A DNA stretch of 64,000 nucleotides from Saprolegnia diclina VS20 (lineage: Eukaryota > Oomycota > Saprolegniomycetes > Saprolegniales > Saprolegniaceae), in contig NW_008246076.1 in the NCBI RefSeq assembly GCF_000281045.1, positions 171,569-235,568 on the forward strand, written 5' to 3'. The position numbers and the translations under genes are program-made. The notes beneath the pieces are model-generated. The model had not been told where the DNA came from and did no database searches. It saw nothing but the letters and a program-made list of their open reading frames with translations. This document shows, in pieces, positions 21,842-31,368 of this stretch. Each line of letters begins with the position of its first letter. Position 1 is the first letter of the stretch.

Positions 21842-23707
21842 TTAATCGGCCTTGAGGACGGCCGTCACCGTGGCGTGGGCGTCCTTGGTGTAGACGCGGA
21901 GGCCAAGCACAACGGCGCCGCTGAGCGCATCGCCCTCGATGGGCTCGTCAGCGGCCTCTTCTTCCTCTTCGTCTTCCTCTTCCTGGGCCTCTTCATCGTT
22001 GTCGTCGCCGTTGTCGTCTTCGTCGTCGTTGGGCGTCTCTTCGTCCTCCGGCTCCTCGGCTTGCGCCTCGAGCTCCAACAGTTTTTCCTTCCGTGCGCGG
22101 TTGGCCGCGAGCTCGAACTCGGTCGACTGCGTCTCCTTGGCCTTGTCGAGAATGTCGTACTCGCCATGGAGGTTGACAGCCTGGACGCGGCTCGCGTTGA
22201 AGTTCTTGCAGATCTGAAGCAGCTTGTCCGGACGGGCGTTGCCGACGTCCGAGATGACGTCTTCAGCGCCTTGCTGGCCACGGCCACGGCGCACAACCAT
22301 GACGTCGACGTCGTAGACACCGGCTTCGAGCGACTTGAACTCCAAGCTGATGCTGCGGTTGTAGCAGTTTTGCACGAAATGACCGACAAACGACCGGCTC
22401 TCGTCGTCGCTGCGGCGGTAGACGGCGAGGCGCAAGCCAAAGTCGTACGGACCTTCGAGGCCGTGGAAGTAGCGCTCGTCGGCCTTCGCAAGCACGACAT
22501 TGGCCGGCCCGTCGGTCGAGAGCGAGAACTGGAAGAGACCTTGGTCCCACGCGGCCGGCCACGCCGACCGGTACTCGATCCACTCTTGGTTGACAAACCA
22601 GTTGGCGTCGTAGAGGCGCGTCTGCTCGATCTCGGTAAACTCTTCGATGAAGTCTTCGTACTGCATCCAGAACGCGCCGTCGTCACCAAACTTGTGGTCG
22701 AGCGCGGCCATCCACTCGGGCGTCCACTCCTTCGAGCCGTCCGACCAGCGGCCGTTCCACTCGTGCTGGCCCCACGGGTTGCGGATCATGAGGAAGCGCG
22801 TACCCTGGACTTCAACGGCCTTGAGGATCGAGTACGCGTGCAGATGCACCAGACCGTTGTCGGAGCGCGACTCCAAGCCCGAGTACTTCTTGATGACTGC
22901 CGCCGAGAAGAGCGTGTCGACGTTCGTGCGGGAGAATTCTTCGACCCAAAACCGGTCGTAGTCCAAGATGTCGGTCGTCAAAATCGTCGTGGTGACACCG
23001 CCCGTGAGGTCCTCGATGCCCTCGCCCGTCATACCGCCTTCAACCGACTTGTAGTCGCCATGGAGCTTGGTGTACGCCTTCTCCAACAGCGGCAGCCACG
23101 TCTCCCGCGCCGACGACGACTTGCCAAAGAAGAGGGCTTGCGACCCCGTGCGCAGTAGCTCCTTGTACTTGGCCTTGTCGCTAATGACGTACGACTCGTA
23201 CGCGTGATCAAAGTCGGTGTGGGTGACGTAGAGCTGGTCGTCGATGATGACATGCTGCCACTCACCGTCCTTGAAGAAGATGAAGCCGTAGACACCGACC
23301 TTCTCGTCGCGGGCAACACAAATGTTCTCAATGACACGCGGCACCCAGCACACGGACGCAAGCGCCGCAAGGAACCAGCAGTTGCCGGTCGTGCCCTGCT
23401 GAATGTCACCAGCGTCAAAGCCATCGTCGCAGAAGATCGGGTCCTTGAAGATCTGGCGCACACGGAGGGCACCACCGGGCGTCGTCGAGTCCCAGAGGTC
23501 GGTGAGCGAGCTGAGGCAGTCGTACTCATTGCCAGCAATGTCAAACTCAATGTCGCGGAAGACGCGGTTGTTGGCACGGCACTCGGCCGCGATCTCGGCG
23601 ACCTCTTCCTTGCAGCGCGCAATGGCGGTCGCAAGGCTCTCGGTCGCGAGCAACGACGGCTTGGTGACCGACGTCGCCTTGGCGCGGCTCTTGGTCTTGG
23701 CAGGCAT
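21842..23707 (-). CDS. Calpain-family cysteine protease, copy 1
   Basis: A single exon of 621 aa from the ATG at 23707. Calpains are intracellular Ca2+-regulated papain-fold proteases. All three catalytic elements are visible: Cys110 in GTTGNCWFLAAL, the His in GLVHLHAYSILKAVEV and the Asn in MIRNPWGQHEWNGRW. A calpain beta-sandwich (domain III-like) follows (ANVVLAKADERYFHGLEG; SISLEFKSLEAGVYDVDVMVVRRG). After about residue 545 comes a highly acidic Glu/Asp run and then a short conserved tail (LSGAVVLGLRVYTKDA). No EF-hand domain is present, so it is an atypical calpain. It is very similar to copy 3 (27030-28913). Confidence 0.94.
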   Translation of the reverse strand: MPAKTKSRAKATSVTKPSLLATESLATAIARCKEEVAEIAAECRANNRVFRDIEFDIAGNEYDCLSSLTDLWDSTTPGGALRVRQIFKDPIFCDDGFDAGDIQQGTTGNCWFLAALASVCWVPRVIENICVARDEKVGVYGFIFFKDGEWQHVIIDDQLYVTHTDFDHAYESYVISDKAKYKELLRTGSQALFFGKSSSARETWLPLLEKAYTKLHGDYKSVEGGMTGEGIEDLTGGVTTTILTTDILDYDRFWVEEFSRTNVDTLFSAAVIKKYSGLESRSDNGLVHLHAYSILKAVEVQGTRFLMIRNPWGQHEWNGRWSDGSKEWTPEWMAALDHKFGDDGAFWMQYEDFIEEFTEIEQTRLYDANWFVNQEWIEYRSAWPAAWDQGLFQFSLSTDGPANVVLAKADERYFHGLEGPYDFGLRLAVYRRSDDESRSFVGHFVQNCYNRSISLEFKSLEAGVYDVDVMVVRRGRGQQGAEDVISDVGNARPDKLLQICKNFNASRVQAVNLHGEYDILDKAKETQSTEFELAANRARKEKLLELEAQAEEPEDEETPNDDEDDNGDDNDEEAQEEEDEEEEEAADEPIEGDALSGAVVLGLRVYTKDAHATVTAVLKAD

Positions 23708-24545
23708 GGCAAAAGAGTGTTGTCTCGGACGAGGCAAAAGGAAAAGTGAACATCGTCGCGCGTGGTGCCAGGTAGAAAGCGCACCAAAGTCTTTAAATGG
23801 GTGCTCTATTTGGTTTGGTCGCGGACGTCGCACCTAAACGAGTGCAGCAGCTGGCAGGTTGGCTCGAGCACGCAGCAAGCACAACGAGATGCAACCCCAC
23901 ACATTGCGTCATCTTTGCTCTATCAAAGCGCCCACGATGGGAGCACGGGGCGTCGGTCCGGAATTGCCATAGCTTGAAAAGTGCAGCCTTGGAGCTCCAC
24001 ACGACCGCCAGTGCTATGTAGAGGAGACTGCCGCTCCTAATGCAACTTTATCACCGTTGGTCCGTGGAGGTGGCGCGCGAGAGGGCGCAGTGCCAAGCGA
24101 CGGGTACCATGTAGCCATTTGCTTCGCTTGGGAGACGCGGTGCCTCTGCGCTGCAACGACGATCTGCACAGCAGCCAGATCGTACGACAATCCTTTGCTA
24201 TGCGTCGTCCAACGCCGACTCGCCACAAACAAACGATCGCACCCACGTGCTGATGCAGTGCAGCAGTGCAACGTCATGTACCATCATTCTGTGTTTGCAT
24301 GAATGATGGTGTTGAGAGGCGCCACCGACGGAGGAACGCGCGGCGAGGTGGCGCATCGGAGGCGCCAGAGTTTGTTGCCATAAGCTAGCGACTGGACGTA
24401 GCAGAGTTGGGCGTCGTCGTCACAAGGGCACCATGGCATTCCAGCGCGTCGCCTTTGCCAGTCCATCGGTCGCTCAACGTTAAACCGTGTTCGACATCAA
24501 ACAAGAGCATATCTCTTTTTCCATACACAATGCTAGAATGCTAGT
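23708..24545. other. Intergenic spacer
   Basis: About 840 bp between the first two calpain genes, containing the upstream region of copy 1 and the 3' end of copy 2. Short open frames on both strands are not protein-like. Confidence 0.5.
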
Positions 24546-26342
24546 TTAAACGGCTTTGGACAAGAGGCGGAGGCCGACAACGACGGACCCTTCGAGGCTG
24601 CCATCATCGTCCGTGCTGCCTGTCGCGCGCGCACGCTCGTACGCGGTGTGCTGCGTTGCCGCCGCCATTGCGAGCACGTTGACGTCGCTCTTGGCGCGGG
24701 CGCGGCTCGCATCGACAGCTTCACAGCGCTGTCGGAGCTTCTCGGGACGCGACGCCCCAATCTCGGCAACGACGTCCGCGATCGACGCACGCCCCGAGGC
24801 GGTGCGGACAACCATCACATCGAGCTCGTACAGACCCGGGCGGAGCACGACTTGGAGGCTTGCGCTGCGATGGAAGGCGTTTTGCGTATACTGGCCGACC
24901 AAAACTCGCTTTTTGGTCTTGGCGTCCGGGCTGCGGTACACGGCGCAGCGCAGGCCAAACGTATAGCTCCCTTCGAGACCGATGCAGCGGCGCGTGTCGG
25001 CTTGCTGGAGCACCAACGTGACCCGCGAGAGCACGTCCGGGCCGTCAAAGGTAAACACCGACGGCTGCCACGCAGCGGGCCACCCGGCGCGCAGGACCAC
25101 CCACGGACTTGGGTGCACGGCGAGGGACGTGGCCGCATCATCGATCCACGTCCGTTCGAGATGGGTAAACTCGTCCAAAAAGTCCGTCCACGCCATCCAG
25201 AAGCAGCCGTCGTCGCCGCCGCTGTGGCCCAGCGCGTCAATCATCTCAGTGGTCCAGAGCTCCGAGCTATCGGACCAGTCGCCGGTCCATTCATGGCCTT
25301 TCTGCGGATTGCGCAGCTGGACAAGTCGGTGGCCGCCGACCTCGACCGCGCGCAGCACTGCGTATGGATGCAAGTGCAGCAAGCCATTGCTCGAGGCCAT
25401 CTCGGGGTACGAGTGCTTGGTCTCGATTGACGCGGCAAAGAGCGCGTCGACGTGGAGATGACCAACGAGATCGCATTGCCACAGCGCGTCATGGTCCGCC
25501 ACGTCTTTCAAAAACGTGCGCGTCGTGATGCCGCCCGTGAGATCTTCGAGCGCTTCGCCCGTCAGTCCGACTTCGATCGACTTGTAGTCGCCATGCAGCT
25601 TGGCATACGCCTTCTCCAGCAGCGGCAGCCACGTTTCGTTGGGCGACGCTGCTTTGGCAAAGCTGAGACTCGACGAGCCGGACCGAAGCGTCGCGTTGAA
25701 AGTCTCCTTGGTCATGGCGATTCCGCCAAGGTAGGCGTGGTCAAAGTCCGTCTCGGTCACGAAAAGCTGGTCATCAATCAGCACGGGGACCCACTCGCCG
25801 TCCTTGAAGAAGATAAAGCCATAGACACCCACCGTCTCGTCGCGGGCGACACACACCCGCGCGAGAAGGCCCGGCATCGCACACGCGGACGCGACAGCCG
25901 CCAAGAACCACGACGCGTAGCCGTCTTGGATGTCGCTGGCGTCGTAGCCATTGTCGCAAAAGACGGGCGACGTAAAGATATTGCGGACGCGAAGGCTGCC
26001 GCCCGGCGTCACGCGGTCCCACGCCTCGGCGAGCGAGCTGAGGCAGTCGTCCTCGCTGCCGCTCACGTCGAACGCGGCGTCGCGGAAGTGGCGGTTGGCA
26101 GCGTAGCACTCGGCGGCGATGGCCGCGACTTGGGCCTTGCACGACGCAATCGCAGCGTCGAGATTCCACTCGCGCGCGCGGGGCTTGAAGAACGACGGTT
26201 TGGAGCGCGCGTTGAGCGGCGTGGGCACGATGGCCACGCCGCGCGTGACCTGCGGCGACGGCCCGCGGGCGTACGGCTTGGCCGCGTCGTCAAAGGTAGC
26301 GTCGGCCTCGAGCTTCCCGGCGCAGCAGCACGCAAAGGACAT
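24546..26342 (-). CDS. Calpain-like pseudoenzyme (catalytic cysteine lost), copy 2
   Basis: A single exon of 598 aa from the ATG at 26342 (an in-frame ATG at 26405 would add 21 residues). It aligns with calpain copies 1 and 3 along its whole length, but the active-site segment GTTGNCWFLAAL is here GYASWFLAAV: two residues are deleted and Ser144 stands where Cys should be. The His (GLLHLHPYAVLRAVEV) and Asn (QLRNPQKGHEW) remain, though the Trp after Asn-Pro is lost. The N-terminus MSFACCCAGK has three adjacent Cys, a possible palmitoylation site not present in the sisters. The acidic tail of the sisters is reduced. The frame is intact, so the protein is probably made and acts as a regulator or decoy rather than as a protease (inference). 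Confidence 0.9.
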   Translation of the reverse strand: MSFACCCAGKLEADATFDDAAKPYARGPSPQVTRGVAIVPTPLNARSKPSFFKPRAREWNLDAAIASCKAQVAAIAAECYAANRHFRDAAFDVSGSEDDCLSSLAEAWDRVTPGGSLRVRNIFTSPVFCDNGYDASDIQDGYASWFLAAVASACAMPGLLARVCVARDETVGVYGFIFFKDGEWVPVLIDDQLFVTETDFDHAYLGGIAMTKETFNATLRSGSSSLSFAKAASPNETWLPLLEKAYAKLHGDYKSIEVGLTGEALEDLTGGITTRTFLKDVADHDALWQCDLVGHLHVDALFAASIETKHSYPEMASSNGLLHLHPYAVLRAVEVGGHRLVQLRNPQKGHEWTGDWSDSSELWTTEMIDALGHSGGDDGCFWMAWTDFLDEFTHLERTWIDDAATSLAVHPSPWVVLRAGWPAAWQPSVFTFDGPDVLSRVTLVLQQADTRRCIGLEGSYTFGLRCAVYRSPDAKTKKRVLVGQYTQNAFHRSASLQVVLRPGLYELDVMVVRTASGRASIADVVAEIGASRPEKLRQRCEAVDASRARAKSDVNVLAMAAATQHTAYERARATGSTDDDGSLEGSVVVGLRLLSKAV

Positions 26343-27029
26343 GGTGGTGGTAGCGGTTGGATGCTGGAATAGTAGAAAGGGCAACCACGGATGTTCGAAG
26401 ATCACCGCTCACAATCGGCCACCGCGCTAGAAACAGGCACCCATATGAAAAAGGCGCACCTACTGTATTCACTTAAGTACGTATCAGCACGTTCACAATC
26501 CCCCGGCATCGACCCCTCGGCGCCGATGGACGGCCAACACCTTGCGAGTATGGTGTGTGTCTTGCTTGGGTTTGGGTGCAGGTATACTACCTAGCAAGCC
26601 CCCAAGCGTTAATATTGCATTGCGAGACAGGCTGGGCATTCCTTCCTTTTACGATACCATTTACTGTAGTTCAGCGCAATCATCGCATACGTTTGACTTT
26701 GCTTGCTACCAAAGCTTATCGCTGGCGACCAAAGACAGCGACACCGCCCATGCTAGAAGAAGCGTATTTACATGGGGTGCAGCAAGCCTGAGGTGCTCGA
26801 CGCCAGTGCAGTGCGTGTGATTGTGCGTCGATTTGCTGCATGTGGTGCAGAATGACCAGGTGGCTGAGTTGTCGGTGTGCATCGAATTTCAATGGCCAAG
26901 ATACCTCACAATCGTCATTGATTGGCTGTTTCTGAGTGTGAAATGTTCTTATTGTCCAATCAAAGGCCCGTGACGCTAAGATTCGGAGCTGCCGCTCGAA
27001 CAAAACGCGCTCACTTTGCTTTTTGCACC
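26343..27029. other. Bidirectional spacer between calpain copies 2 and 3
   Basis: About 690 bp lying between divergent starts (minus at 26342, plus at 27030), so it must hold both promoters. No gene seen. Confidence 0.5.
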
Positions 27030-28913
27030 ATGGCCCCAACCAAGACCTCCAAGACCAAGCCGCACGGACGCACGCGCCTCGCTAGCGACGCGGCGCCGCC
27101 CAAGCCGTCGCTCATCAGCACCGAGAGCCTTGCGACCGCCGTTGCGCGCTGCAAGGAAGAGGTCGCCGAGATCGTCGCCGAGTGCAAGGCCAACAACCGC
27201 GTCTTCCGCGACATTGAGTTTGACATTGCCGGCAACGAGTACGACTGCCTCAGCTCGCTCACCGACCTCTGGGACTCGACGACGCCCGGTGGTGCACTCC
27301 GTGTGCGCCAGATCTTCAAGGACCCGATCTTCTGCGACGACGGCTTTGATGCGAGCGATATTCAGCAGGGCACGACCGGCAACTGCTGGTTCCTTGCGGC
27401 GCTCGCGTCCGTCTGCTCCGTACCCCGGGTCATTGAGAACATTTGTGTCGCCCGCGACGAGAAGGTCGGCGTCTACGGCTTCATCTTCTTCAAGGACGGT
27501 GAGTGGCAGCATGTCATCATCGACGACCAGCTCTACGTGACCCACACCGACTTTGATCACGCGTACGAGTCGTACATTATCAGCGACAAGGCCAAGTACA
27601 AGGAGCTACTGCGCACGGGGTCGCAAGCCCTCTTCTTTGGCAAGTCGTCGTCGGCGCGGGAGACGTGGCTGCCGCTGTTGGAGAAGGCGTACACCAAGCT
27701 CCATGGCGACTACAAGTCGGTCGAAGGCGGCTTCACCGGCGAAGGCATCGAAGACCTCACGGGCGGTGTTTCGACCAAGGTGCTCATGACCGACATCTTG
27801 GACTACGACCGGTTTTGGGTCGACGAGTTCTCCCGCACGAACGTCGACACGCTCTTCTCAGCGTACATTATCAAGAAGAACTCGGGCTTGGAGTCGCGCT
27901 CCGACAACGGTCTGGTGCATCTGCACGCGTACTCGATCCTCAAGGCCGTCGAAGTCAAGAGTACGCGCTTCCTCATGATCCGCAACCCGTGGGGCCAGCA
28001 CGAGTGGAACGGCCGCTGGTCGGACGGCTCGAAGGAGTGGACGCCCGAGTGGATGGCCGCGCTCGACCACAAGTTTGGTGACGACGGCTGCTTCTGGATG
28101 CAGTACGAGGACTTTATCGAAGAGTTCACCGAAGTCGACCGCACCCGCCTCTATGACGCCAACTGGTTTGTCAACCAAGAGTGGATCGAGTACCGGTCGG
28201 CGTGGCCGGCGACGTGGGATCAGCGCGTCTTCCAGTTCTCGCTCTCGACCGACGGGCCGGCCAACATTGTGCTCGCGAAAGCCGACGAGCGCTACTTCCA
28301 CGGCCTTGAAGGCCCGTTCGAGTACGGTCTCCGTATGGAAGTCCACAAGGTCCTCAGTGGTGACGAGCGGTCGTTTGTGGGACGGTTTGTCCGCAACTAC
28401 TATGGCCGCAGCATTAGCTTGGAGTTCCCGCACCTTGCGGCTGGCACGTACGACGTGGACCTGATGATTGTGCGCACGTCGACCGGGAATGACTCGGTGC
28501 AGGACGTCGTCTCGGACGTTGGCGCGGCCCGGCCGGACAAGCTGCTTCAGATCTGCCAGAACTTTAACGTCAGCCGCGCCAAGGCCGTCAACCTCAACGG
28601 CACGTTCGACTTGCTCGAGTTTGCGAGCGGCACGCAGACGACCGCGTACGAGCAGCAGGTTGCGCACGTGGCCAAGGTCAAGGCCAAGATGCAGGCCAAG
28701 ATGCAAGCTGCCGCCGAGAAGGCCGAGAACGACGACGGTGAAGAGGACGAGGAAGAGGAAGAAGACGACGATGACGATGACGAGGACGATGGCGAAGACA
28801 AGTTGTCCGGTGCGGTCGTCATTGGTCTGCGCATCTACACCAAGGACGCGCGCGCAACGGTCGTTGCGTTTCTCGAAAACGAAGTGGAGGACGAGGAAGA
28901 AGCGGAAGAGTAA
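27030..28913 (+). CDS. Calpain-family cysteine protease, copy 3
   Basis: A single exon of 627 aa from the ATG at 27030, preceded by TTTTTGCACC. Catalytic Cys119 lies in GTTGNCWFLAAL, with His in GLVHLHAYSILKAVEV and Asn in MIRNPWGQHEWNGRW. Most of the catalytic region equals copy 1 residue for residue. Differences concentrate at the N-terminus, in the beta-sandwich (MEVHKVLSGDERSFVG) and in the tail, which has an Asp/Glu run (about residues 565-590) and a second acidic stretch after KDARATVVAFLENE. It is divergently oriented to the pseudoenzyme copy 2, a typical arrangement after local inverted duplication. Confidence 0.94.
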   Translation: MAPTKTSKTKPHGRTRLASDAAPPKPSLISTESLATAVARCKEEVAEIVAECKANNRVFRDIEFDIAGNEYDCLSSLTDLWDSTTPGGALRVRQIFKDPIFCDDGFDASDIQQGTTGNCWFLAALASVCSVPRVIENICVARDEKVGVYGFIFFKDGEWQHVIIDDQLYVTHTDFDHAYESYIISDKAKYKELLRTGSQALFFGKSSSARETWLPLLEKAYTKLHGDYKSVEGGFTGEGIEDLTGGVSTKVLMTDILDYDRFWVDEFSRTNVDTLFSAYIIKKNSGLESRSDNGLVHLHAYSILKAVEVKSTRFLMIRNPWGQHEWNGRWSDGSKEWTPEWMAALDHKFGDDGCFWMQYEDFIEEFTEVDRTRLYDANWFVNQEWIEYRSAWPATWDQRVFQFSLSTDGPANIVLAKADERYFHGLEGPFEYGLRMEVHKVLSGDERSFVGRFVRNYYGRSISLEFPHLAAGTYDVDLMIVRTSTGNDSVQDVVSDVGAARPDKLLQICQNFNVSRAKAVNLNGTFDLLEFASGTQTTAYEQQVAHVAKVKAKMQAKMQAAAEKAENDDGEEDEEEEEDDDDDDEDDGEDKLSGAVVIGLRIYTKDARATVVAFLENEVEDEEEAEE

Positions 28914-29508
28914 GATTGGGGTTGTTGTCTCGGAAATCACACCCTTGTGTATAATTTGTTGTCGCGTTGCTCGTGTACCCAGAGTCTCCCATGTTGTCGC
29001 CTCCTCCTCCTCATGGCCTCTTGCAGTCCCCGCTCGATTGGTGTACAATCCGTGTGGAAGGTATGTCGCAAGTCGTTTGACTTGCGACTGTGGTTAGGGT
29101 CCATAATGTCTTTCAAAGATGAACAGTGTCCAAACGCGTCATCTCTCTCGCCTCCCATCAACAACGCCCACAACAGCATGATCTATGCGTGCCCCGCCAA
29201 TGGTTCGGTGGCCACGAAGCGACGCTATTCCGAGTGGAAGCGACGTACGTTCATCCTAATCCTAAACCGCACCGAGCATGCGGGGTATGGTACTGTGCTT
29301 GGTGCGCCAGATCCGTGCGATGCTCATGTCATGGCGGCCAGTATTGAAGACAGCATTTTTCGCGGCAGTCGAGTCGACACTATGGCACACACTGCGTCCT
29401 ATCAAGGGCTCGTCGTACGTTCCCTTGCTGCGGAATGAACGGAAGGTTTCAGCGTGACAGCTCTCCTCGCCGTGAGCAGCCCAGGATACATGTTGGGTCA
29501 TTACGCAC
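28914..29508. other. Intergenic spacer between convergent genes
   Basis: About 595 bp. A 163-codon open frame at 28947-29438 (+) covers most of it, but no family motif or codon pattern supports it; left uncalled. Confidence 0.4.
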
Positions 29509-30009
29509 TTAGGGTAGCAAGAAGGCCGAGCGGACACCGGGGGCAGGCGCTTCGCCACTCATGTTGGCCGACTTGAAGGAGCAGTGGCCGCCCATCCACG
29601 GGATCCACGAAAAGGCGCTGCACGAAGCTCGGCGCGCGCAAAGATCGCAGCACGCTTCCGGATACGTCGACGGCGCGCTGCCAATGTCGGCACCGGGGGA
29701 AATATCAATATCGTCTTTGATGGCCGAGCAGCGTGTGGCGCTGACAAGCCCCGAGAACGCGTACAAGTGCGGCGTCGCCTTGCCTTTCTCGGTTTTGAGC
29801 CAGCAGCGTTCCGACTCGCGCGTCCATACGAAGGCCTTGCAGCCCGGTACGAGCGTACACCACGTGCAGCAGTAGAACGGGCTCATCTCCGCGACGTCCA
29901 TGAGGTCAAAGCCCGCATAGTCGAGGCCGGTTTCATACAAGCAGGTCGGCGGCGCAGCCAACATAAGTTGCGCGAGCACAAGCGGCAGCAGCAGCGTCAA
30001 AGTCTTCAT
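29509..30009 (-). CDS. Small secreted PAN/Apple-domain protein
   Basis: A single exon of 166 aa from the ATG at 30009, chosen because it begins a clean signal peptide (KTLTLLLPLVLAQLMLA, cleavage near residue 18-20). Two Cys-rich repeats of the PAN/Apple type follow: CLYETGLDYAGFDL...CCTWCTLVPGCKAFVW and CSAIKDDIDI...CCDLCARRASCSAFSW. In oomycetes such domains (for example in CBEL-type proteins) bind carbohydrates such as cellulose and act at the wall or outside the cell; that role here is inferred. The protein ends soon after the second repeat, so it contains little else. Confidence 0.85.
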   Translation of the reverse strand: MKTLTLLLPLVLAQLMLAAPPTCLYETGLDYAGFDLMDVAEMSPFYCCTWCTLVPGCKAFVWTRESERCWLKTEKGKATPHLYAFSGLVSATRCSAIKDDIDISPGADIGSAPSTYPEACCDLCARRASCSAFSWIPWMGGHCSFKSANMSGEAPAPGVRSAFLLP

Positions 30010-30950
30010 ATTTGCTGTCGTCAATTGAAAAATGGTCGGAGAACCGACAGCCCTCGACAGGCGCTTGCAGAGACGCGTCCGACGAGACCATATACGTGGC
30101 ACTCTGTCGTGCCGCCCAGTCGTGTTGCAAACACTGTTTTAAACACTGTTGGTTTTCACTGATTGCATGGTTCATCTCAGCATCGGCCTGGCCAGCTGAG
30201 AGTTGGCGCAGGGGACGCCATACCGGGTGCAGTACCATGACATGACAGAGAGTGGTGAGTGACGCTGCGCGCGACGACGCAGTGTCTCGACACGGGGTAA
30301 AAGAGAGAGCAGTGGTCTTAGTGGCGAGGGGTAGGGACTAGTGAAATTATGCATTGTTTGTTTGAGAAAGTGAGGTTGAGGATATGAAAAGGGGAATGAT
30401 TTGTGAATGAATAGTTTGAGAAGAGGTCACTTCACTACGTCGCGACTCTCTGGTGGAGGCAAAGCGTGAAGCATCAACGTGGCGGATCCGACATCAACGC
30501 GGGGGAGTGAGCGACGAAAGGAACAGCACCTGCGCCCAATAAACAGGAATCTACCGTCTGGGCAAGAGGGGTCGATCAAGTGCCTTCCTTGAGCTCTTCT
30601 TGGATGATTTGATCATGGCTGTGACGGGAGCCATAAACATCTGATATAGTTTGTGGTGTCCACGAATCCAGAAGGTTCTATTGGTCGAGACAGTGTGCTC
30701 GTGGGACGAGGCGGGTGCCTGCAAAACCTCTTTCAGCTTCCAACCGTGTTCTCTGGTAGACGAGCCTTATCTCGTCGATGACCGAGTGATGGTTCTACGC
30801 CCTTGTCGCTGTTGTTCTAGTATGATCCGACGGCGTCGACAAGCTCGCAGCTCCTTCGGTGAGAGTCCGGTAGTCTTCATCACCGATCGGTTCATCGGAC
30901 GATGCGAAACATGACAGCTCCTACAATTTCATTTTGCTCGTACTACTACA
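30010..30950. other. Intergenic region upstream of the PAN protein
   Basis: About 940 bp. A minus-strand open frame at 30238-29933 contains a Cys-containing segment (QQCLKQCLQHDWAARQSATY) vaguely like part of an Apple domain, but it overlaps the PAN gene start and has no signal peptide. It may be a relic of an upstream exon; not called. Confidence 0.4.
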
Positions 30951-31133
30951 ATGGGCAACACGACCTCATCCACGACAACGTCCAAGCACCACCATGCGAT
31001 CAACATGACAGTCGCCAAAGCCGCTGCGAACGCGCCGAAGGCCAAGCCCGTGACCGAGGCAACGTCGCTGCAACCGAAAGCCGAGCAGCGTCTGCCGCAG
31101 CCGTCGACCAATGCCTTCTTACATTACAAGTAG
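30951..31133 (+). CDS. Small MGNTTSS-start protein, candidate N-myristoylated
   Basis: A 60-codon open frame beginning MGNTTSSTTTSK, which fits the N-myristoylation consensus (Gly2, small residues, Ser/Thr at 6). The rest is Ala/Lys/Pro-rich, ending FLHYK. No homologous domain is recognised. The ATG follows an AT-rich stretch and the frame is isolated between two clear genes. It could be a small membrane-tethered protein or a chance frame. Confidence 0.4.
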   Translation: MGNTTSSTTTSKHHHAINMTVAKAAANAPKAKPVTEATSLQPKAEQRLPQPSTNAFLHYK

Positions 31134-31368
31134 ATGTTTCGACAACTATGTTCTAACCGATATGTCCTTCAACCAATCGCCAATTTATAAACAATTTATT
31201 GGGTTCTCTTGCACCTATTTTGTCGATGGCGTGTCGCCTCGGCAATATGTTCCAACGACTGCGTTGCGAAGTGTCCCTTATTGCAGAAAGAAATCGAATT
31301 CATAAAAGAATACACTCGAAACATATATATCTAGTAAATTTAGATGCATATACACACAACCTTGTCCT

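Noticed and set aside
21578-23158. 526-codon plus-strand open frame
   Set aside because: It is antisense to calpain copy 1. High G/C at third positions removes stops on the opposite strand; its composition (Val/Leu/Arg runs) is that of a shadow frame.
25452-26372. 306-codon plus-strand open frame over calpain copy 2
   Set aside because: Antisense shadow of the calpain-like pseudoenzyme, with no motif of its own.
27858-29048. 396-codon minus-strand open frame over calpain copy 3
   Set aside because: Antisense shadow; it starts in the spacer and mirrors codon bias of the plus-strand gene.
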